NCBI GenBank assembly: GCA_026003755.1
Contig: BPHV01000005.1
Location: forward strand, 124,001 to 188,000
Reading direction: 5' to 3'
Length of the DNA: 64,000 bases
DNA from: Candidatus Roseilinea sp.
Lineage (GTDB): Bacteria > Chloroflexota > Anaerolineae > J036 > Brachytrichaceae
This document shows positions 16,826 to 27,833 of the stretch, piece by piece (position 1 is the stretch's first letter; the number at the start of each line of letters is the position of its first letter). Both the position numbers and the translations under genes were made by a program. Under the pieces are notes generated by a model, which saw nothing but the letters and a program-made list of their open reading frames with translations, was not told where the DNA came from and made no database searches.

Positions 16826-17989
16826 TCACGCCGGTTGCCGGCCGAACTCGCGCAGCGACTGCCAGTGGTGCTTCAGCGCCGCGCGGAAGGTGGGATAGCA
16901 ACGATAGGTCAGGCCGAACTCCTCGCACGTTGCCTTCACGATCGGCGCGATCTTCGGATACACCAGATGGCACATGTGCGGGAAGAGGTGGTGCTCGATC
17001 TGGTAGTTCAAGCCTCCCACATACCAATTCAGAATAGGGTTGTTCGGCGCAAAGTTGCTCGTCGTCTGCACCTCATGGATCGCCCATTCGTTCTCGATCT
17101 TGAGCGGGTCGCCCGTCGGTTCAGGGAACGCCACATCGTCCATCACGTGCGCCATCTGCAAGATGACGGCCATGACGAAGCCCGTGACCATGGACGTGAC
17201 GGCAAAGATGATCAGCGCTCCGCCAATGCCGAACACCAGCGCCGGCAACACGAGATACACCACCAAGTTGATGAAGCGGCCGATCCAGAACACGATTTTG
17301 TCGTTGCGCGACATCGGTGGGTATCGAAAGGTGTCGCCCGACTTGCCGGTGAAATACACCTGGAAGTTGCGACCGAGCAATAGCCCAACGCCGGCCAGCG
17401 CATACACGAGCGGCGCATACAGATGCTGGAAGCGGTGAATCGGCTTCCAGATGTCGCGCGGGCTGTTGCGCACCCAGCCGTCCATCTCTAACCCCTCGTC
17501 CAGGCCGGCGATGTTGGTGTAGGTGTGGTGCCAGATGTTGTGTTGTTGCCGCCAGATGAAGTTGCTCAACCCCACCAGCTCGACGGTGAGGCCGAGCAAA
17601 CGGTTCACCCATGGCCGGTCGGAGTAGCCGTTGTGGTTGGCGTCGTGCATGATGTTAAAGCCGATGCTGCCCGTCGCCAGCCCGAATGAGAGGGCGAAGA
17701 AAAGCGTGACGAGAAAGTGCCAACCGGCCACGCCGCTATAGAGCATCAACCCATAGCTGATTGCCCACCAACTCAGGCAAATGGCCGACTTGACATACAT
17801 GGCCGGCAAGTCGCGCGTGCGCAGCTCGTTTGCCTTCAGGAAGGCTTCGACGCGCTGCACCACCGTTCGGCGAAAGCCGTACTGCTTGGTGAAAGGTAAG
17901 GATCGAACGGGGTTTTGCTTGACTGCCGGGATGACCGGAGATTCGAAAATCGTCTTCGATGGGGTTGGAGCGGATTGGGTGAGTGACAC
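16826..17989 (-). CDS. Membrane fatty acid desaturase (front-end/acyl-lipid type)
   Basis: The product has 387 residues from a GTG start. It carries the three histidine boxes of membrane-bound desaturases: HDANH near residue 115, QQHNIWHH near 150, and QIEHH near 322 in NYQIEHHLFPHMCHLVYP. The Q-x-x-HH form of the third box, together with the absence of a fused cytochrome b5 domain, places it with bacterial acyl-lipid or linoleoyl-CoA-type front-end desaturases. Two pairs of hydrophobic segments separate the boxes. The di-iron enzyme inserts a double bond in membrane acyl chains and needs oxygen and an electron donor, so the host meets oxygen. Regiospecificity cannot be read from the sequence. 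Confidence 0.92.
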   Translation of the reverse strand: MSLTQSAPTPSKTIFESPVIPAVKQNPVRSLPFTKQYGFRRTVVQRVEAFLKANELRTRDLPAMYVKSAICLSWWAISYGLMLYSGVAGWHFLVTLFFALSFGLATGSIGFNIMHDANHNGYSDRPWVNRLLGLTVELVGLSNFIWRQQHNIWHHTYTNIAGLDEGLEMDGWVRNSPRDIWKPIHRFQHLYAPLVYALAGVGLLLGRNFQVYFTGKSGDTFRYPPMSRNDKIVFWIGRFINLVVYLVLPALVFGIGGALIIFAVTSMVTGFVMAVILQMAHVMDDVAFPEPTGDPLKIENEWAIHEVQTTSNFAPNNPILNWYVGGLNYQIEHHLFPHMCHLVYPKIAPIVKATCEEFGLTYRCYPTFRAALKHHWQSLREFGRQPA

Positions 17990-18164
17990 GGGGACCTGGT
18001 TTACCTGCCTTTTTCGTGCCTCGATGACTCAACGCGCGCTGTTGTAGGGCCGTCGGTCAAGCGGGAATTGATCTGGGCTAAGACGTTACCACAGGTCGGC
18101 GTGGCCACGCTGAGCGCGTCGCATCGGCGCGCGCCAAAAGCCGCGCAGTGGCGTTGCGCGGGCG

Positions 18165-18674
18165 TCAACTCATCTGGCGCTTCGCCAGCGCGCCCCCCAC
18201 GATGCCCAGGATCCAACCGAACAGCAGGGCGAAGAGCAAATAGCCGAAGATGTAACTGACGTCCTGCCCGCGGAAGAACTCCGCGCCGAGCACGACGTTG
18301 AATTGTTCCATCATCGCGATCTGATCCGACGTGAGTTCGGCGGCGCGCTCGGCTACGGTCTGGTCGTTCACGCGGAGGTAACGGGCGAAGTTGTAGATCA
18401 TGAACGGCAGGGCGTAGCCCAATGCAGCGTAGATGCCGCCGGTGACGCCGGCGGAGCGGAAGGACTGCGGCTCGATGGGGATGGCTGCGCGCGCTGCGGC
18501 GATGCCGCCCGACAGGGCGACGGCCGCCGCAATGACGCAATGCAGCGCCAAGAACGTGCTTGACAACAGCAGCATGATGACGCCGACGGCGGCGCCCACC
18601 GTCGCGACGAACAGCGCACGCTTGCGGGCCGTCGCCGCCGCCTCGATCTGTGAGGGGGTGCGAACCTTCTTCAT
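18165..18674 (-). CDS. Small four-helix membrane protein, unknown family
   Basis: The product has 169 residues and about four hydrophobic segments: FVATVGAAVGVIMLLL, CVIAAAVALSGGIAAA, GGIYAALGYALPFMIY, and FGYLLFALLFGWILGIVGG. Between the third and fourth is a charged stretch, VAERAAELTSDQIAMMEQF. The layout (a polar tail, two close helices, Gly-rich third helix, acidic loop with a SPDQ- or SxxQ-like patch, and last Gly-rich helix) is shared with the protein encoded just upstream (18687-19205), so the two are probably distant paralogues. It is the last gene of a unit behind the MoxR and VWA genes. Function is unknown; association with the MoxR-VWA pair is inferred from order and spacing. Confidence 0.65.
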   Translation of the reverse strand: MKKVRTPSQIEAAATARKRALFVATVGAAVGVIMLLLSSTFLALHCVIAAAVALSGGIAAARAAIPIEPQSFRSAGVTGGIYAALGYALPFMIYNFARYLRVNDQTVAERAAELTSDQIAMMEQFNVVLGAEFFRGQDVSYIFGYLLFALLFGWILGIVGGALAKRQMS

Positions 18675-18686
18675 GGTTGCGGATGC

Positions 18687-19205
18687 TTAAGCGCGATGGT
18701 TGCGCATTGCGCCGCTCGCGCCGCCCAAGGCGCCCAGCATCAAGCCTGCGATCGGGAAGCCCAAACCGCAGCAGGCGATGCTTAGCGCCAGTGAGAACTG
18801 CGTGAGGGTGCGCAGGTCAATGTTCGCCGCTTCCATTTGTTGGAGCTGCAGCGGGGAGAGCTGCAGCGCGACCTCGGCTTGTAACCGCTCAATGCTTGCT
18901 GGGTCGAACGACTGGAGCAACGCAGCCACGACGAAGGCGCAAGAGACGCATAGGCCGGCGATGAGCCCGCTCAGCCCGCCGACGCTGTAGCCCAGGTTGC
19001 GGTGCATCACGCCGCTGCGACGCGCGGCGAAATATCCGGCAGTGCCAAACCCGATCATGATGATCAACGTGCCCAGGGCGCGCATGCCGGGTGACGAAGG
19101 CGCTTGCTGCGCGATGGCGGCCAGCGCCAAGGTCAGGCCGGCGATTAATCCCACGCGCAACGCCGGCCGAAGGTGATGCGGCGATGTTTGCGATGAGCGG
19201 GTCAT
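18687..19205 (-). CDS. Small four-helix membrane protein, unknown family (paralogue of next gene)
   Basis: The product has 172 residues. The start codon overlaps the stop of the VWA gene in an ATGA arrangement, so translation is coupled. Hydrophobic segments include LRVGLIAGLTLALAAIA, LGTLIIMIGFGTAGYFAA, GGLSGLIAGLCVSCAFVVAA and LGFPIAGLMLGALGGASG. A polar helix with the run LSPLQLQQMEAANIDL precedes the last segment, at the same place as the TSDQIAMMEQF loop of the downstream protein. No family is recognised. Its position directly behind moxR and the VWA gene suggests it may be a membrane client or anchor of that chaperone-like pair, which is inference only. Confidence 0.66.
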   Translation of the reverse strand: MTRSSQTSPHHLRPALRVGLIAGLTLALAAIAQQAPSSPGMRALGTLIIMIGFGTAGYFAARRSGVMHRNLGYSVGGLSGLIAGLCVSCAFVVAALLQSFDPASIERLQAEVALQLSPLQLQQMEAANIDLRTLTQFSLALSIACCGLGFPIAGLMLGALGGASGAMRNHRA

Positions 19206-20587
19206 CGGGTCTGGAACAAAGCGTCAATCGCGTCGGCCAATTGCTTGAGCGTCGCCACCTGGTGCACTGCGTGGCAGAGCGGCGCGTAAGCCAGCATGTC
19301 GCTGTCGCCGTGCCCCCACTGATAGGGCGGCTCTGGGTTGAACCAGATCACCCGGCGCGCGCGCATGCGCAGCATCTGCACCAGATCGGTGCGCGGGTCG
19401 TTGTAATTGTTGCGCCCATCGCCTACGAAGATCAACGTGGTGCGACGGTCCACCGAATCGGAGAACTTCTCGCAGAACGTGCTCAGGCTGTGGCCCAGAT
19501 CGGTGTTGTAGTAGCCGGGCGGCAGCTCGCGCAGGACGATCTCGACGGCGTCCTGTGGCCGGTTTTCGGCGAAGATCATGCTGATCTCGTGCATGTCGCT
19601 GATGAAGGCGAACGAGCGCGCCTTGCTGATCTGGTCTTGCATCTCGTAGACCATGCGCAGCATGAACTCGGCCACCGGCCGCATCGAGGTCGAGACGTCC
19701 ACGATGACCGTCAACTTGGGCTTGAGGTGGCGGCGTTTCATCTTCAGCTCGATCGGCACGCCCATGTTGCGCTGGTTGTAGCGGATGGTGCCCTTCGCGT
19801 CGAAGTGGCCTTGTTTGCCGCGACGCATGCGCAGCGCCGCGCGCGAGCGCAGCCGGGCTACCAGCCGGCGCACGTGGTTGCGCAGCTCGTCGGCTTCGGC
19901 CTCGCTCAGCGAGGCCAGCGGCCGGTTCATCAGGTCGTCAATGCGCTGCCGGCGCGGGTTGTCGTCCGGTGGGTTGAGCAGGCTTTGACCCACGAAGCGC
20001 GCCACCTGCTCGCGCAGCGCTTCGGCGTTGCCTTCCACCGTCTCGCGCACCTCCTGCCGGCCCTCGGCGCTCATGCCCTGCTGTTTGAGCTGCTTCATCA
20101 GCGCTTCGAGCGCGTCCTTGACCTGTTCGGGCGTCAGGCCCATCTCGCGCAGCATCCGCTCGGTCAGCCATTCCTGCACTTGCCGGCTGCCGCGCATGCC
20201 GCGATCAATGCCGGCTTTTTGGGCGAACTGTTGCATCTGTTCGCGCGTGGGCTGCTGCCCCTGGGCCAGCATCTGCATCAGTTGGCGGAGCTGCTCGCGC
20301 AATTGCTCAATGGCGCGCCGGAGCTGCTCCTGCTGCTCCGGGCTCAGGCCGTGCGGTGGTTGCATCGGCGGGCCTTCGTGGCCGAAGTAGAGCGGGAAGA
20401 GCTGCTCGAACGATGGCACATCCGCCGGCTCTTTGACGAGCGTTGCCTTCAGCGCATTCTTGAACGTCTCGCGATCGGTCACGCCGACGGTGGCGATGGC
20501 CTTGATCGCGTCGGCCGATTCGGCCAGCGATACGCGCACGCCGCTTGAGCGCAGCGCGCTGATGAACTCAACGATTCTCTGGTCCAT
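19202..20587 (-). CDS. VWA domain (CoxE-like) protein, partner of MoxR ATPase
   Basis: The product has 461 residues. The N-terminal part opens IVEFISALRSSGVRVSLAES, the standard start of CoxE-like VWA proteins. Residues about 100-160 are extremely rich in Gln, Glu and Leu (EQQEQLRRAIEQLREQLRQL) and should form a long coiled coil. The C-terminal VWA domain has the MIDAS motif DVSTSMRP near residue 302 and later VGDGRNNYNDPRTD. Such proteins work with MoxR AAA+ ATPases in assembling or metallating enzyme complexes, as CoxD/CoxE do for CO dehydrogenase. The gene lies 10 bases downstream of the moxR gene and is coupled to a small membrane-protein gene. No molybdoenzyme is nearby, so the client is unknown. 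Confidence 0.87.
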   Translation of the reverse strand: MDQRIVEFISALRSSGVRVSLAESADAIKAIATVGVTDRETFKNALKATLVKEPADVPSFEQLFPLYFGHEGPPMQPPHGLSPEQQEQLRRAIEQLREQLRQLMQMLAQGQQPTREQMQQFAQKAGIDRGMRGSRQVQEWLTERMLREMGLTPEQVKDALEALMKQLKQQGMSAEGRQEVRETVEGNAEALREQVARFVGQSLLNPPDDNPRRQRIDDLMNRPLASLSEAEADELRNHVRRLVARLRSRAALRMRRGKQGHFDAKGTIRYNQRNMGVPIELKMKRRHLKPKLTVIVDVSTSMRPVAEFMLRMVYEMQDQISKARSFAFISDMHEISMIFAENRPQDAVEIVLRELPPGYYNTDLGHSLSTFCEKFSDSVDRRTTLIFVGDGRNNYNDPRTDLVQMLRMRARRVIWFNPEPPYQWGHGDSDMLAYAPLCHAVHQVATLKQLADAIDALFQTR

Positions 20588-20597
20588 GGCGGCAAAA

Positions 20598-21524
20598 CTA
20601 CCTGACTCCGAAATCCTGCCCGCGCTTGCCGCCGCTGAGGGCGCGCCGGGCGCGTTGAATGTCGCTCTCGTGCTTTAAGATGACCGTCAGCGTGTCGTTC
20701 AGCGTCTTCTCGTCGAGGTGCTTGGCGTTGATGGCGACGAGCGCCTTGGCCCAGTCCACCGTCTCGGCGACGCTGGGCGCCTTCTTCAAATCCAGGCCGC
20801 GCAGGCGTTGGACGATCTCCACGCACTGCCGGGCGACTTGCGGCGCGAGGTTCGGCGCGCGCATCTGCACGATGCGCAGCTCCGACTCAAACGAGGGGTA
20901 GTCCACGAAGAGGTAGAGCGCGCGGCGCTTGAGCGCTTCGCTCAATTCGCGCGTGTTGTTGCTGGTGAGCACGACCATCGGCTGGTGATTCGCCTTGATC
21001 GTGCCCAGCTCCGGCACGCTCACCTGGAAGTCGCTGAGGATCTCCAACAGAAAGGCCTCGAACTCGGCGTCGGCGCGGTCAATCTCGTCAATCAGCAGCA
21101 CCACCGGCTTGTCGTTCATCAGCGCGCGCAACAGCGGGCGGGGTAACAGGAAGCGCCGGGAGAAGAAGACGTTTTCCTCTTTGCCCAGCGCGTCGGCGGC
21201 TTCGGCGAGCGTGGAGGCTCCCCCCATGATCTGGCTGAGCTTGTCGCGCAACAACTGAGTGTAGAGCATCTGCTTGGAGTACTCCCACTCGTAGAGCGCC
21301 TTGGATTCGTCCAGGCCTTCGTAGCACTGCAGGCGGATCAGCTCGCGCCCGCTGGCGGCAGCCCAGGCTTTGGCCAGTTCGGTCTTGCCCACGCCGGCCG
21401 GCCCTTCGGCCAGGATCGGCTTGCCCATCTGCTCGGCCAGGAAGACCACCGTGGCGATTTCGTCCGACGCGATGTACTGCTGCTCCAACAACCCCTGCTT
21501 GACATCCGAGATCTGTTTGAACAT
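20598..21524 (-). CDS. MoxR-family AAA+ ATPase
   Basis: The start at ATG 21524 is supported by GGAGG about ten bases upstream and gives 308 residues, a normal MoxR length; the frame upstream is open but overlaps a terminator. Motifs are GPAGVGKTEL (Walker A, near residue 43), LLIDEIDRADAEFEAFLLE (Walker B), LTSNNTRELSEALKRRALY (sensor 1 and arginine finger region), and VAETVDWAKAL (lid). MoxR proteins are chaperone-like ATPases acting with VWA proteins. The next gene encodes exactly such a partner. The gene is separated from clpC by a strong terminator and so forms its own unit: moxR, VWA, and two small membrane proteins. Confidence 0.9.
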   Translation of the reverse strand: MFKQISDVKQGLLEQQYIASDEIATVVFLAEQMGKPILAEGPAGVGKTELAKAWAAASGRELIRLQCYEGLDESKALYEWEYSKQMLYTQLLRDKLSQIMGGASTLAEAADALGKEENVFFSRRFLLPRPLLRALMNDKPVVLLIDEIDRADAEFEAFLLEILSDFQVSVPELGTIKANHQPMVVLTSNNTRELSEALKRRALYLFVDYPSFESELRIVQMRAPNLAPQVARQCVEIVQRLRGLDLKKAPSVAETVDWAKALVAINAKHLDEKTLNDTLTVILKHESDIQRARRALSGGKRGQDFGVR

Positions 21525-21561
21525 GGAAGGAAAGGCCTCCGCAGGGGATGTTACCAGAAAT

Positions 21562-21601
21562 AGGAAAAGAAACTTCCGAAATCCTTGCGGTTTCGGAAGT
21601 T
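21562..21601 (-). terminator. Intrinsic terminator of clpC
   Basis: Arms 21571-21581 and 21591-21601 form a perfect 11-pair stem (AACTTCCGAAA with TTTCGGAAGTT) around a nine-base loop. Read on the minus strand, the stem is followed by TCTTTTCCTATTT. It lies 34 bases after the clpC stop and before the moxR start, so it insulates the two. Confidence 0.82.
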
Positions 21602-21634
21602 GGATCGCACATGCGTCGTGGCGCGGTCGTCCGA

Positions 21635-24172
<2,538 letters not shown>

Positions 24173-24266
24173 GTTCGATCTCGTATCGGACCAGGGTCAG
24201 GGATCGGAGCCGTTTGACGGCCGAGCATCGCTGACCGGTGATCCAACCTTCCAAATGCCACTCTAT

Positions 24267-24296
24267 CAAACCAAACCAAACCAAACCAAACCAAAC
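24267..24296. repeat. Pentanucleotide microsatellite (CAAAC)6
   Basis: Six perfect tandem CAAAC units upstream of clpC, embedded in otherwise mixed sequence. On the minus strand this is (GTTTG)6. Such short tandem tracts can vary in unit number; its distance from the clpC start (about 95 bases) leaves room for an effect on expression, which is speculative. Confidence 0.9.
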
Positions 24297-24479
24297 TACA
24301 CGATGCCTCTCAAGCAGCACATCCCCGCTTGCGCGCATATCGCTCCGGCGCTGTCGTCGGCCGCTCGAGCGCGCATGGGGGCGATGACAATATGTGCCGC
24401 GTTACAGTCAACGGATTATAGCGACCGGTGTTAATGAAACGTCAGAGGCTGGTTGGAGCAGCATTGGCAGCGCTCAACC

Positions 24480-24566
24480 TTCGCCGCGGCCGATGTTGCG
24501 CAGCACACACAAATGATCGGGATCGTCGCCGGCGACGAAGGAGTATCTGATCCTCCAATCCCCAAT
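24480..24566 (-). pseudogene. Possible remnant of a small-protein gene (in frame behind hydrolase stop)
   Basis: Directly after the hydrolase stop codon the same frame stays open for 29 codons, and reads GDWRIRYSFVAGDDPDH and then a short basic tail before another stop. The GDWRIRY pattern is like the C-terminal strand of RelE/ParE-type toxins, but there is no start codon and no partner. It could equally be chance. Confidence 0.2.
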
Positions 24567-25700
24567 TCACTTGAGCCAGCGATCCAGCCAGGCGAACGCC
24601 TCCTCTTGCATCTCGACGTTGAACTGGTGGGGCGCGTCGTAGAAGCGGCAGGCGAAGTGCTCGCTCAGGCCGGCCTTGGCGTAGAGCGCCGCGAGCCGGT
24701 CGCACGTGCGCTGCATGCCCATCAGCGGAAAGAGCGCGTCTTGGGTGCACTGTTGCACCATCAGCGCGCCGGGCATGCCCATCGCAGCTACATCGCTCAG
24801 CTCCAGCCAGCCGGTCAAGCCGGGCACGTATTGTGCCCAGGAGTGCCGCGCGATGTGCTCCGGCAGCAGCTCGTGCCAGTCGGTCATCCAGCCGACCGAG
24901 ACGGCAACCCTGATGCGTGGGTCGGTGCCGAATAGCCAATTTGCGCGCATGGCGCCCATCGAGAGGCCGATGCAGCCGATGCGCTCGCCGTCCACCTCTG
25001 GGCGTGAGCACAGATAGTCCACGCTGGCGCGGTCGTCGTGGACAAGGATGCCCATCCAGGTTGCGCCGGCGGCGACGATGTGCCGCATCACCAGCTCTTC
25101 CAGCAATCTGTAAGTTTCGTTGACGCCGGCCACGCCGGTTTTGAATTGCGCGCGGCGCTGCATCTCTTTCACCAGCTCCGGCGGCGCCTGTTGCAAATCC
25201 AGCCGACGTTCGCCCCAGTAGAACGCATCGCCGACGATCACGACGTAGCCACGCCGGGCCAGCGCGTCGGCGAACGCGCGCCCGCCGTAGCCGCTCTGGC
25301 GATAGGCGATCAGGTGCGGCGACTCCCGCTCGGTCTCCACCAACTTCTCTTTGCCGTGCACATAGTAGCCGCCGTGATCATGCAACGCGACAATGCCGGG
25401 CGCAGGCGCGCCCAGCCCTTTGGGGATCAGCACATAGGCCGGTATGCGCGTCCAGGGCGTGCTGGCGAAGGACACCTTTTCGCGCACGTAGTCGCCCTTG
25501 TCCACGACTTCGATCACCTGAGGATCTTGCCGGACGGGCGGCGGCGCATAGCGCAACAGCTCCCGTGCCTTGGCGCGCGCCGTCTCGCGCCAAGCGCGCC
25601 AGTCGGTGAACTGCGGGTTGAGGAAGGACAGCGTCGGTGAATGGTGCTCGGCGATGGCCGAGATAACAGGGTGCAAGTTGCCAAGGGGAGGATGGGACAT
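24567..25700 (-). CDS. Alpha/beta hydrolase (dienelactone hydrolase / acetyl-esterase-like)
   Basis: The start at ATG 25700 has GGAGG five bases upstream, giving 377 residues; the longer upstream frame lacks this site. The fold elements are clear: PAPGIVALHDHGGYYVHGKEK (oxyanion HG loop), GYVVIVGDAFYWGERR, RIGCIGLSMGAMRANWL with the nucleophile Ser in G-x-S-x-G near residue 245, and APHQFNVEMQ with the probable catalytic His near the C-terminus. It resembles large alpha/beta hydrolases of the abhydrolase_7 or acetyl xylan esterase group. No signal peptide is seen, so it should be cytoplasmic. The substrate is unknown. It is downstream of and co-oriented with the TetR-MFS unit, about 130 bases away. 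Confidence 0.83.
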   Translation of the reverse strand: MSHPPLGNLHPVISAIAEHHSPTLSFLNPQFTDWRAWRETARAKARELLRYAPPPVRQDPQVIEVVDKGDYVREKVSFASTPWTRIPAYVLIPKGLGAPAPGIVALHDHGGYYVHGKEKLVETERESPHLIAYRQSGYGGRAFADALARRGYVVIVGDAFYWGERRLDLQQAPPELVKEMQRRAQFKTGVAGVNETYRLLEELVMRHIVAAGATWMGILVHDDRASVDYLCSRPEVDGERIGCIGLSMGAMRANWLFGTDPRIRVAVSVGWMTDWHELLPEHIARHSWAQYVPGLTGWLELSDVAAMGMPGALMVQQCTQDALFPLMGMQRTCDRLAALYAKAGLSEHFACRFYDAPHQFNVEMQEEAFAWLDRWLK

Positions 25701-25826
25701 TGCGCCTCCGGCGCAGATTATCAACCACTTCGCCGTCCGCATCTGCACCGAAAGGCTCATTCTGGCCGAGGCGCACGGGAGGCAGGCGCAGTCCCGCCAG
25801 CGCACCGGCGGGACTGCGCGGTGTGG

Positions 25827-27095
25827 CTACTTCCCGGCCACTTGTACGCCAACGGCGGACCGCGCCGGCGCGCCTTGCACAATCGGCGTCGCCGACTTGT
25901 TGGCGGTGACCAGCGCCAACGCCATCGCAATGAAGATCGCGCCGGTCCAGTAAGGGGCGCCGATGCCGATCGTGTCGAAGACGAGGCCGGCCCACAATGG
26001 CCCAAACACGCGGGTGAGCGCGTTGAGCGATTGTGTCACCCCCAAGATGCTGCCTTGCTCCTGATGCGATACCTGATTCGACACCATGCTGGTCAATGTC
26101 GGCGTGGTCAGGCCGTTGCCGACGCTCAGCGCGCCGAGCACCGGGAAGAGCATCCAGGCTTGCGGGATGAAGGCGATCAGCGCGTAGGTAACGGCCTGTA
26201 AGCCCATGCCGAAGATGGCCAGCCGGCGATCGCCAAAACGCGGTACCAGGCGCCGGACGATGGCGGCCTGCATGATCACCCCGACCACCCCGACGAAGCT
26301 AAACAGGATCGCGTTCTGATTGGGCCCCCAATCGAATCGTTCCAGCGTGAAGAGCGAAAAGTTGTTTTGCAAGCCGGAGAAGGCAAAGTTGAAGCCGAAC
26401 AGGGCCAACAGCAGCGACGTGAGATTGGGGCGCTTGAGCGCATCCCACAACGCGCTGGCGGGGTTCATCTTCGCCAATGCAAAAGGTTCGCGTGTGCGTT
26501 GCTCCAGAGGCAATGATTCGGGCAGGATGAAGTAGCCCAACGCGACGTTGGCCAGGGCCAGCGCGCCCGCGAAGTAGGCCGGCGCTGAAAGGCTGATGTT
26601 GCTCAGCGCACCGCCCAGCGCCGGGCCGATGATAAAGCCCAGTCCGAAGGCGGCGCCGATCAGGCCAAACGCCTTGGAGCGATCCTGCGGCGGCGTGACG
26701 TCGGCGATGAACGCCTGTGCGATCGAGATGTTGCCACCGGTGATGCCGTCAATGATGCGGGCCAGGAACAGCAGCCAGAGCGCGCCGGCTGCGCCAAAGA
26801 CAAAGTAGCCCATGGCTGTGCCGCACAGGCTGAGCAGCAACACCGGCCGCCGGCCGTAGCGATCGCTGAGCCAACCCAGCAACGGCGCCGCGGCAAACTG
26901 GAAGAGCGAATACGAGGCGCTGAGCATGGCTACGGTCAGCGCATCGGTGTTGAACTGCCGCACGATGAACGGGGTGATGGGGATGAGGATGCCCACCCCC
27001 AGCAGGTCAATGAAGACGGTGATGAAGATGAATATCAACGCACCGCGTCCAACGCCGTCATTTGATCGCGAAAGATTCACTCCTCTGTTGAACAT
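25827..27095 (-). CDS. MFS drug:H+ antiporter, TetA-like (DHA1 family)
   Basis: The product has 422 residues with 12 predicted membrane segments. The start ATG 27095 is preceded by GAGGAGA. Motif A between helices 2 and 3 reads GWLSDRYGRRPVLL, and the antiporter motif C in helix 5 is GAAFGLGFIIGPALGG, both classic for TetA-like exporters. The helix 4 region has ARIIDGITGGNISIAQAFIAD. These proteins export drugs in exchange for protons across the inner membrane. The tetR-family gene lies 70 bases upstream on the same strand with an operator before it, so expression is probably substrate-inducible. Whether tetracycline is a substrate cannot be told from sequence. Confidence 0.9.
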   Translation of the reverse strand: MFNRGVNLSRSNDGVGRGALIFIFITVFIDLLGVGILIPITPFIVRQFNTDALTVAMLSASYSLFQFAAAPLLGWLSDRYGRRPVLLLSLCGTAMGYFVFGAAGALWLLFLARIIDGITGGNISIAQAFIADVTPPQDRSKAFGLIGAAFGLGFIIGPALGGALSNISLSAPAYFAGALALANVALGYFILPESLPLEQRTREPFALAKMNPASALWDALKRPNLTSLLLALFGFNFAFSGLQNNFSLFTLERFDWGPNQNAILFSFVGVVGVIMQAAIVRRLVPRFGDRRLAIFGMGLQAVTYALIAFIPQAWMLFPVLGALSVGNGLTTPTLTSMVSNQVSHQEQGSILGVTQSLNALTRVFGPLWAGLVFDTIGIGAPYWTGAIFIAMALALVTANKSATPIVQGAPARSAVGVQVAGK

Positions 27096-27165
27096 CTAAG
27101 CTCTCCTCTCGTGTCCTCTGTAATCAGTCGGAAAGATGAAACCCAATTGCTGTCCTATAAGCTCG

Positions 27166-27807
27166 CTAAGCCCGCTGCGCGCCGGCGACGCCGTGGAAGA
27201 ACGTCTCGAGCAGCGCGCGGGTCAACATCGTTCGGTCCTCGTCGCAAGACGGGCTGCTCCACTCGGTGAACAGCCGACGAAAGGCCAAGGCGATGACCTC
27301 CGGGTCTATAGCGCGCAGCTCGCCCGTAGCGATGCCCTCTTTCACCAGTTGAAGCAGCGGCGCGTGGAGCCGCGCGAATGCTTCTCGCAACTGCGCTTGC
27401 TGGTCTTCGCTCAACTGGCGCATGGCAGCGTCCATCATGGCAGCGTTGTAGGCTGCGGCCAGCGGCCGGCTTTGTCGTTCGATCGCCAGGCGCTCCAGGC
27501 GCTGGCGCACGCTGAGCGACCGGTCGTTGACGACGCGCTCGATGTCGCGCTGCACGCGGCGCAGCAGGTCTAGCGCACCCGCGATGAGCACGTCGGCCTT
27601 GCTTGAAAAGTGGTAATACAGCGTCGCTTTGGTCAGCCCGGCCGCGTGCGCAATATCGCTCATAGAAACCGCCTCGTAACCGCGCTCGTTGATCAGGCGC
27701 ATCGCATGTTGGAAGATGGCGCGCCGGGTGTCCTCTGCGTTGCCCAGCACGAGGGGACGCCTGCCCGGTCGGCGCCTGTTTGCACTGATGGTCAATGCCT
27801 GAGCCAT
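27166..27807 (-). CDS. TetR-family transcriptional repressor
   Basis: The product has 213 residues. The N-terminal helix-turn-helix covers residues about 27-73: RRAIFQHAMRLINERGYEAV, then MSDIAHAAGLTKATLYYHF, which matches the TetR signature including the recognition helix ending in LYYHFSSKADV. The rest is a divergent helical ligand-binding domain. It is the first gene of a two-gene unit with the MFS exporter, and a near-perfect palindrome begins five bases before its start codon. The simplest reading is autorepression of the tetR-exporter operon relieved by an exported compound. The inducer is unknown. Confidence 0.9.
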   Translation of the reverse strand: MAQALTISANRRRPGRRPLVLGNAEDTRRAIFQHAMRLINERGYEAVSMSDIAHAAGLTKATLYYHFSSKADVLIAGALDLLRRVQRDIERVVNDRSLSVRQRLERLAIERQSRPLAAAYNAAMMDAAMRQLSEDQQAQLREAFARLHAPLLQLVKEGIATGELRAIDPEVIALAFRRLFTEWSSPSCDEDRTMLTRALLETFFHGVAGAQRA

Positions 27808-27811
27808 TTAA

Positions 27812-27833
27812 TCAAACTTACCGGTATGTTTAA
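27812..27833. promoter_or_regulatory. Palindromic operator of the TetR-MFS unit
   Basis: Arms 27812-27822 and 27823-27833 match at 9 of 11 positions around the centre TACCGGTA. Its location, five bases upstream of the repressor start codon, fits repressor binding over the promoter. Confidence 0.72.

Larger units (their letters stand above)
24173..24566. other. 394-base spacer, no convincing gene
   Basis: This region between clpC and the alpha/beta hydrolase holds a (CAAAC)6 tandem repeat and, on the minus strand at 24480-24566, a 29-codon stretch without a start codon that looks protein-like. No tRNA or other RNA structure was recognised. Confidence 0.5.

Noticed and set aside
19091-20548. 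Plus-strand frame of 485 codons opposite the VWA gene
   Set aside because: Residue usage is extremely His/Gln/Ala-biased, typical of antisense high-GC frames, and it crosses two real genes.
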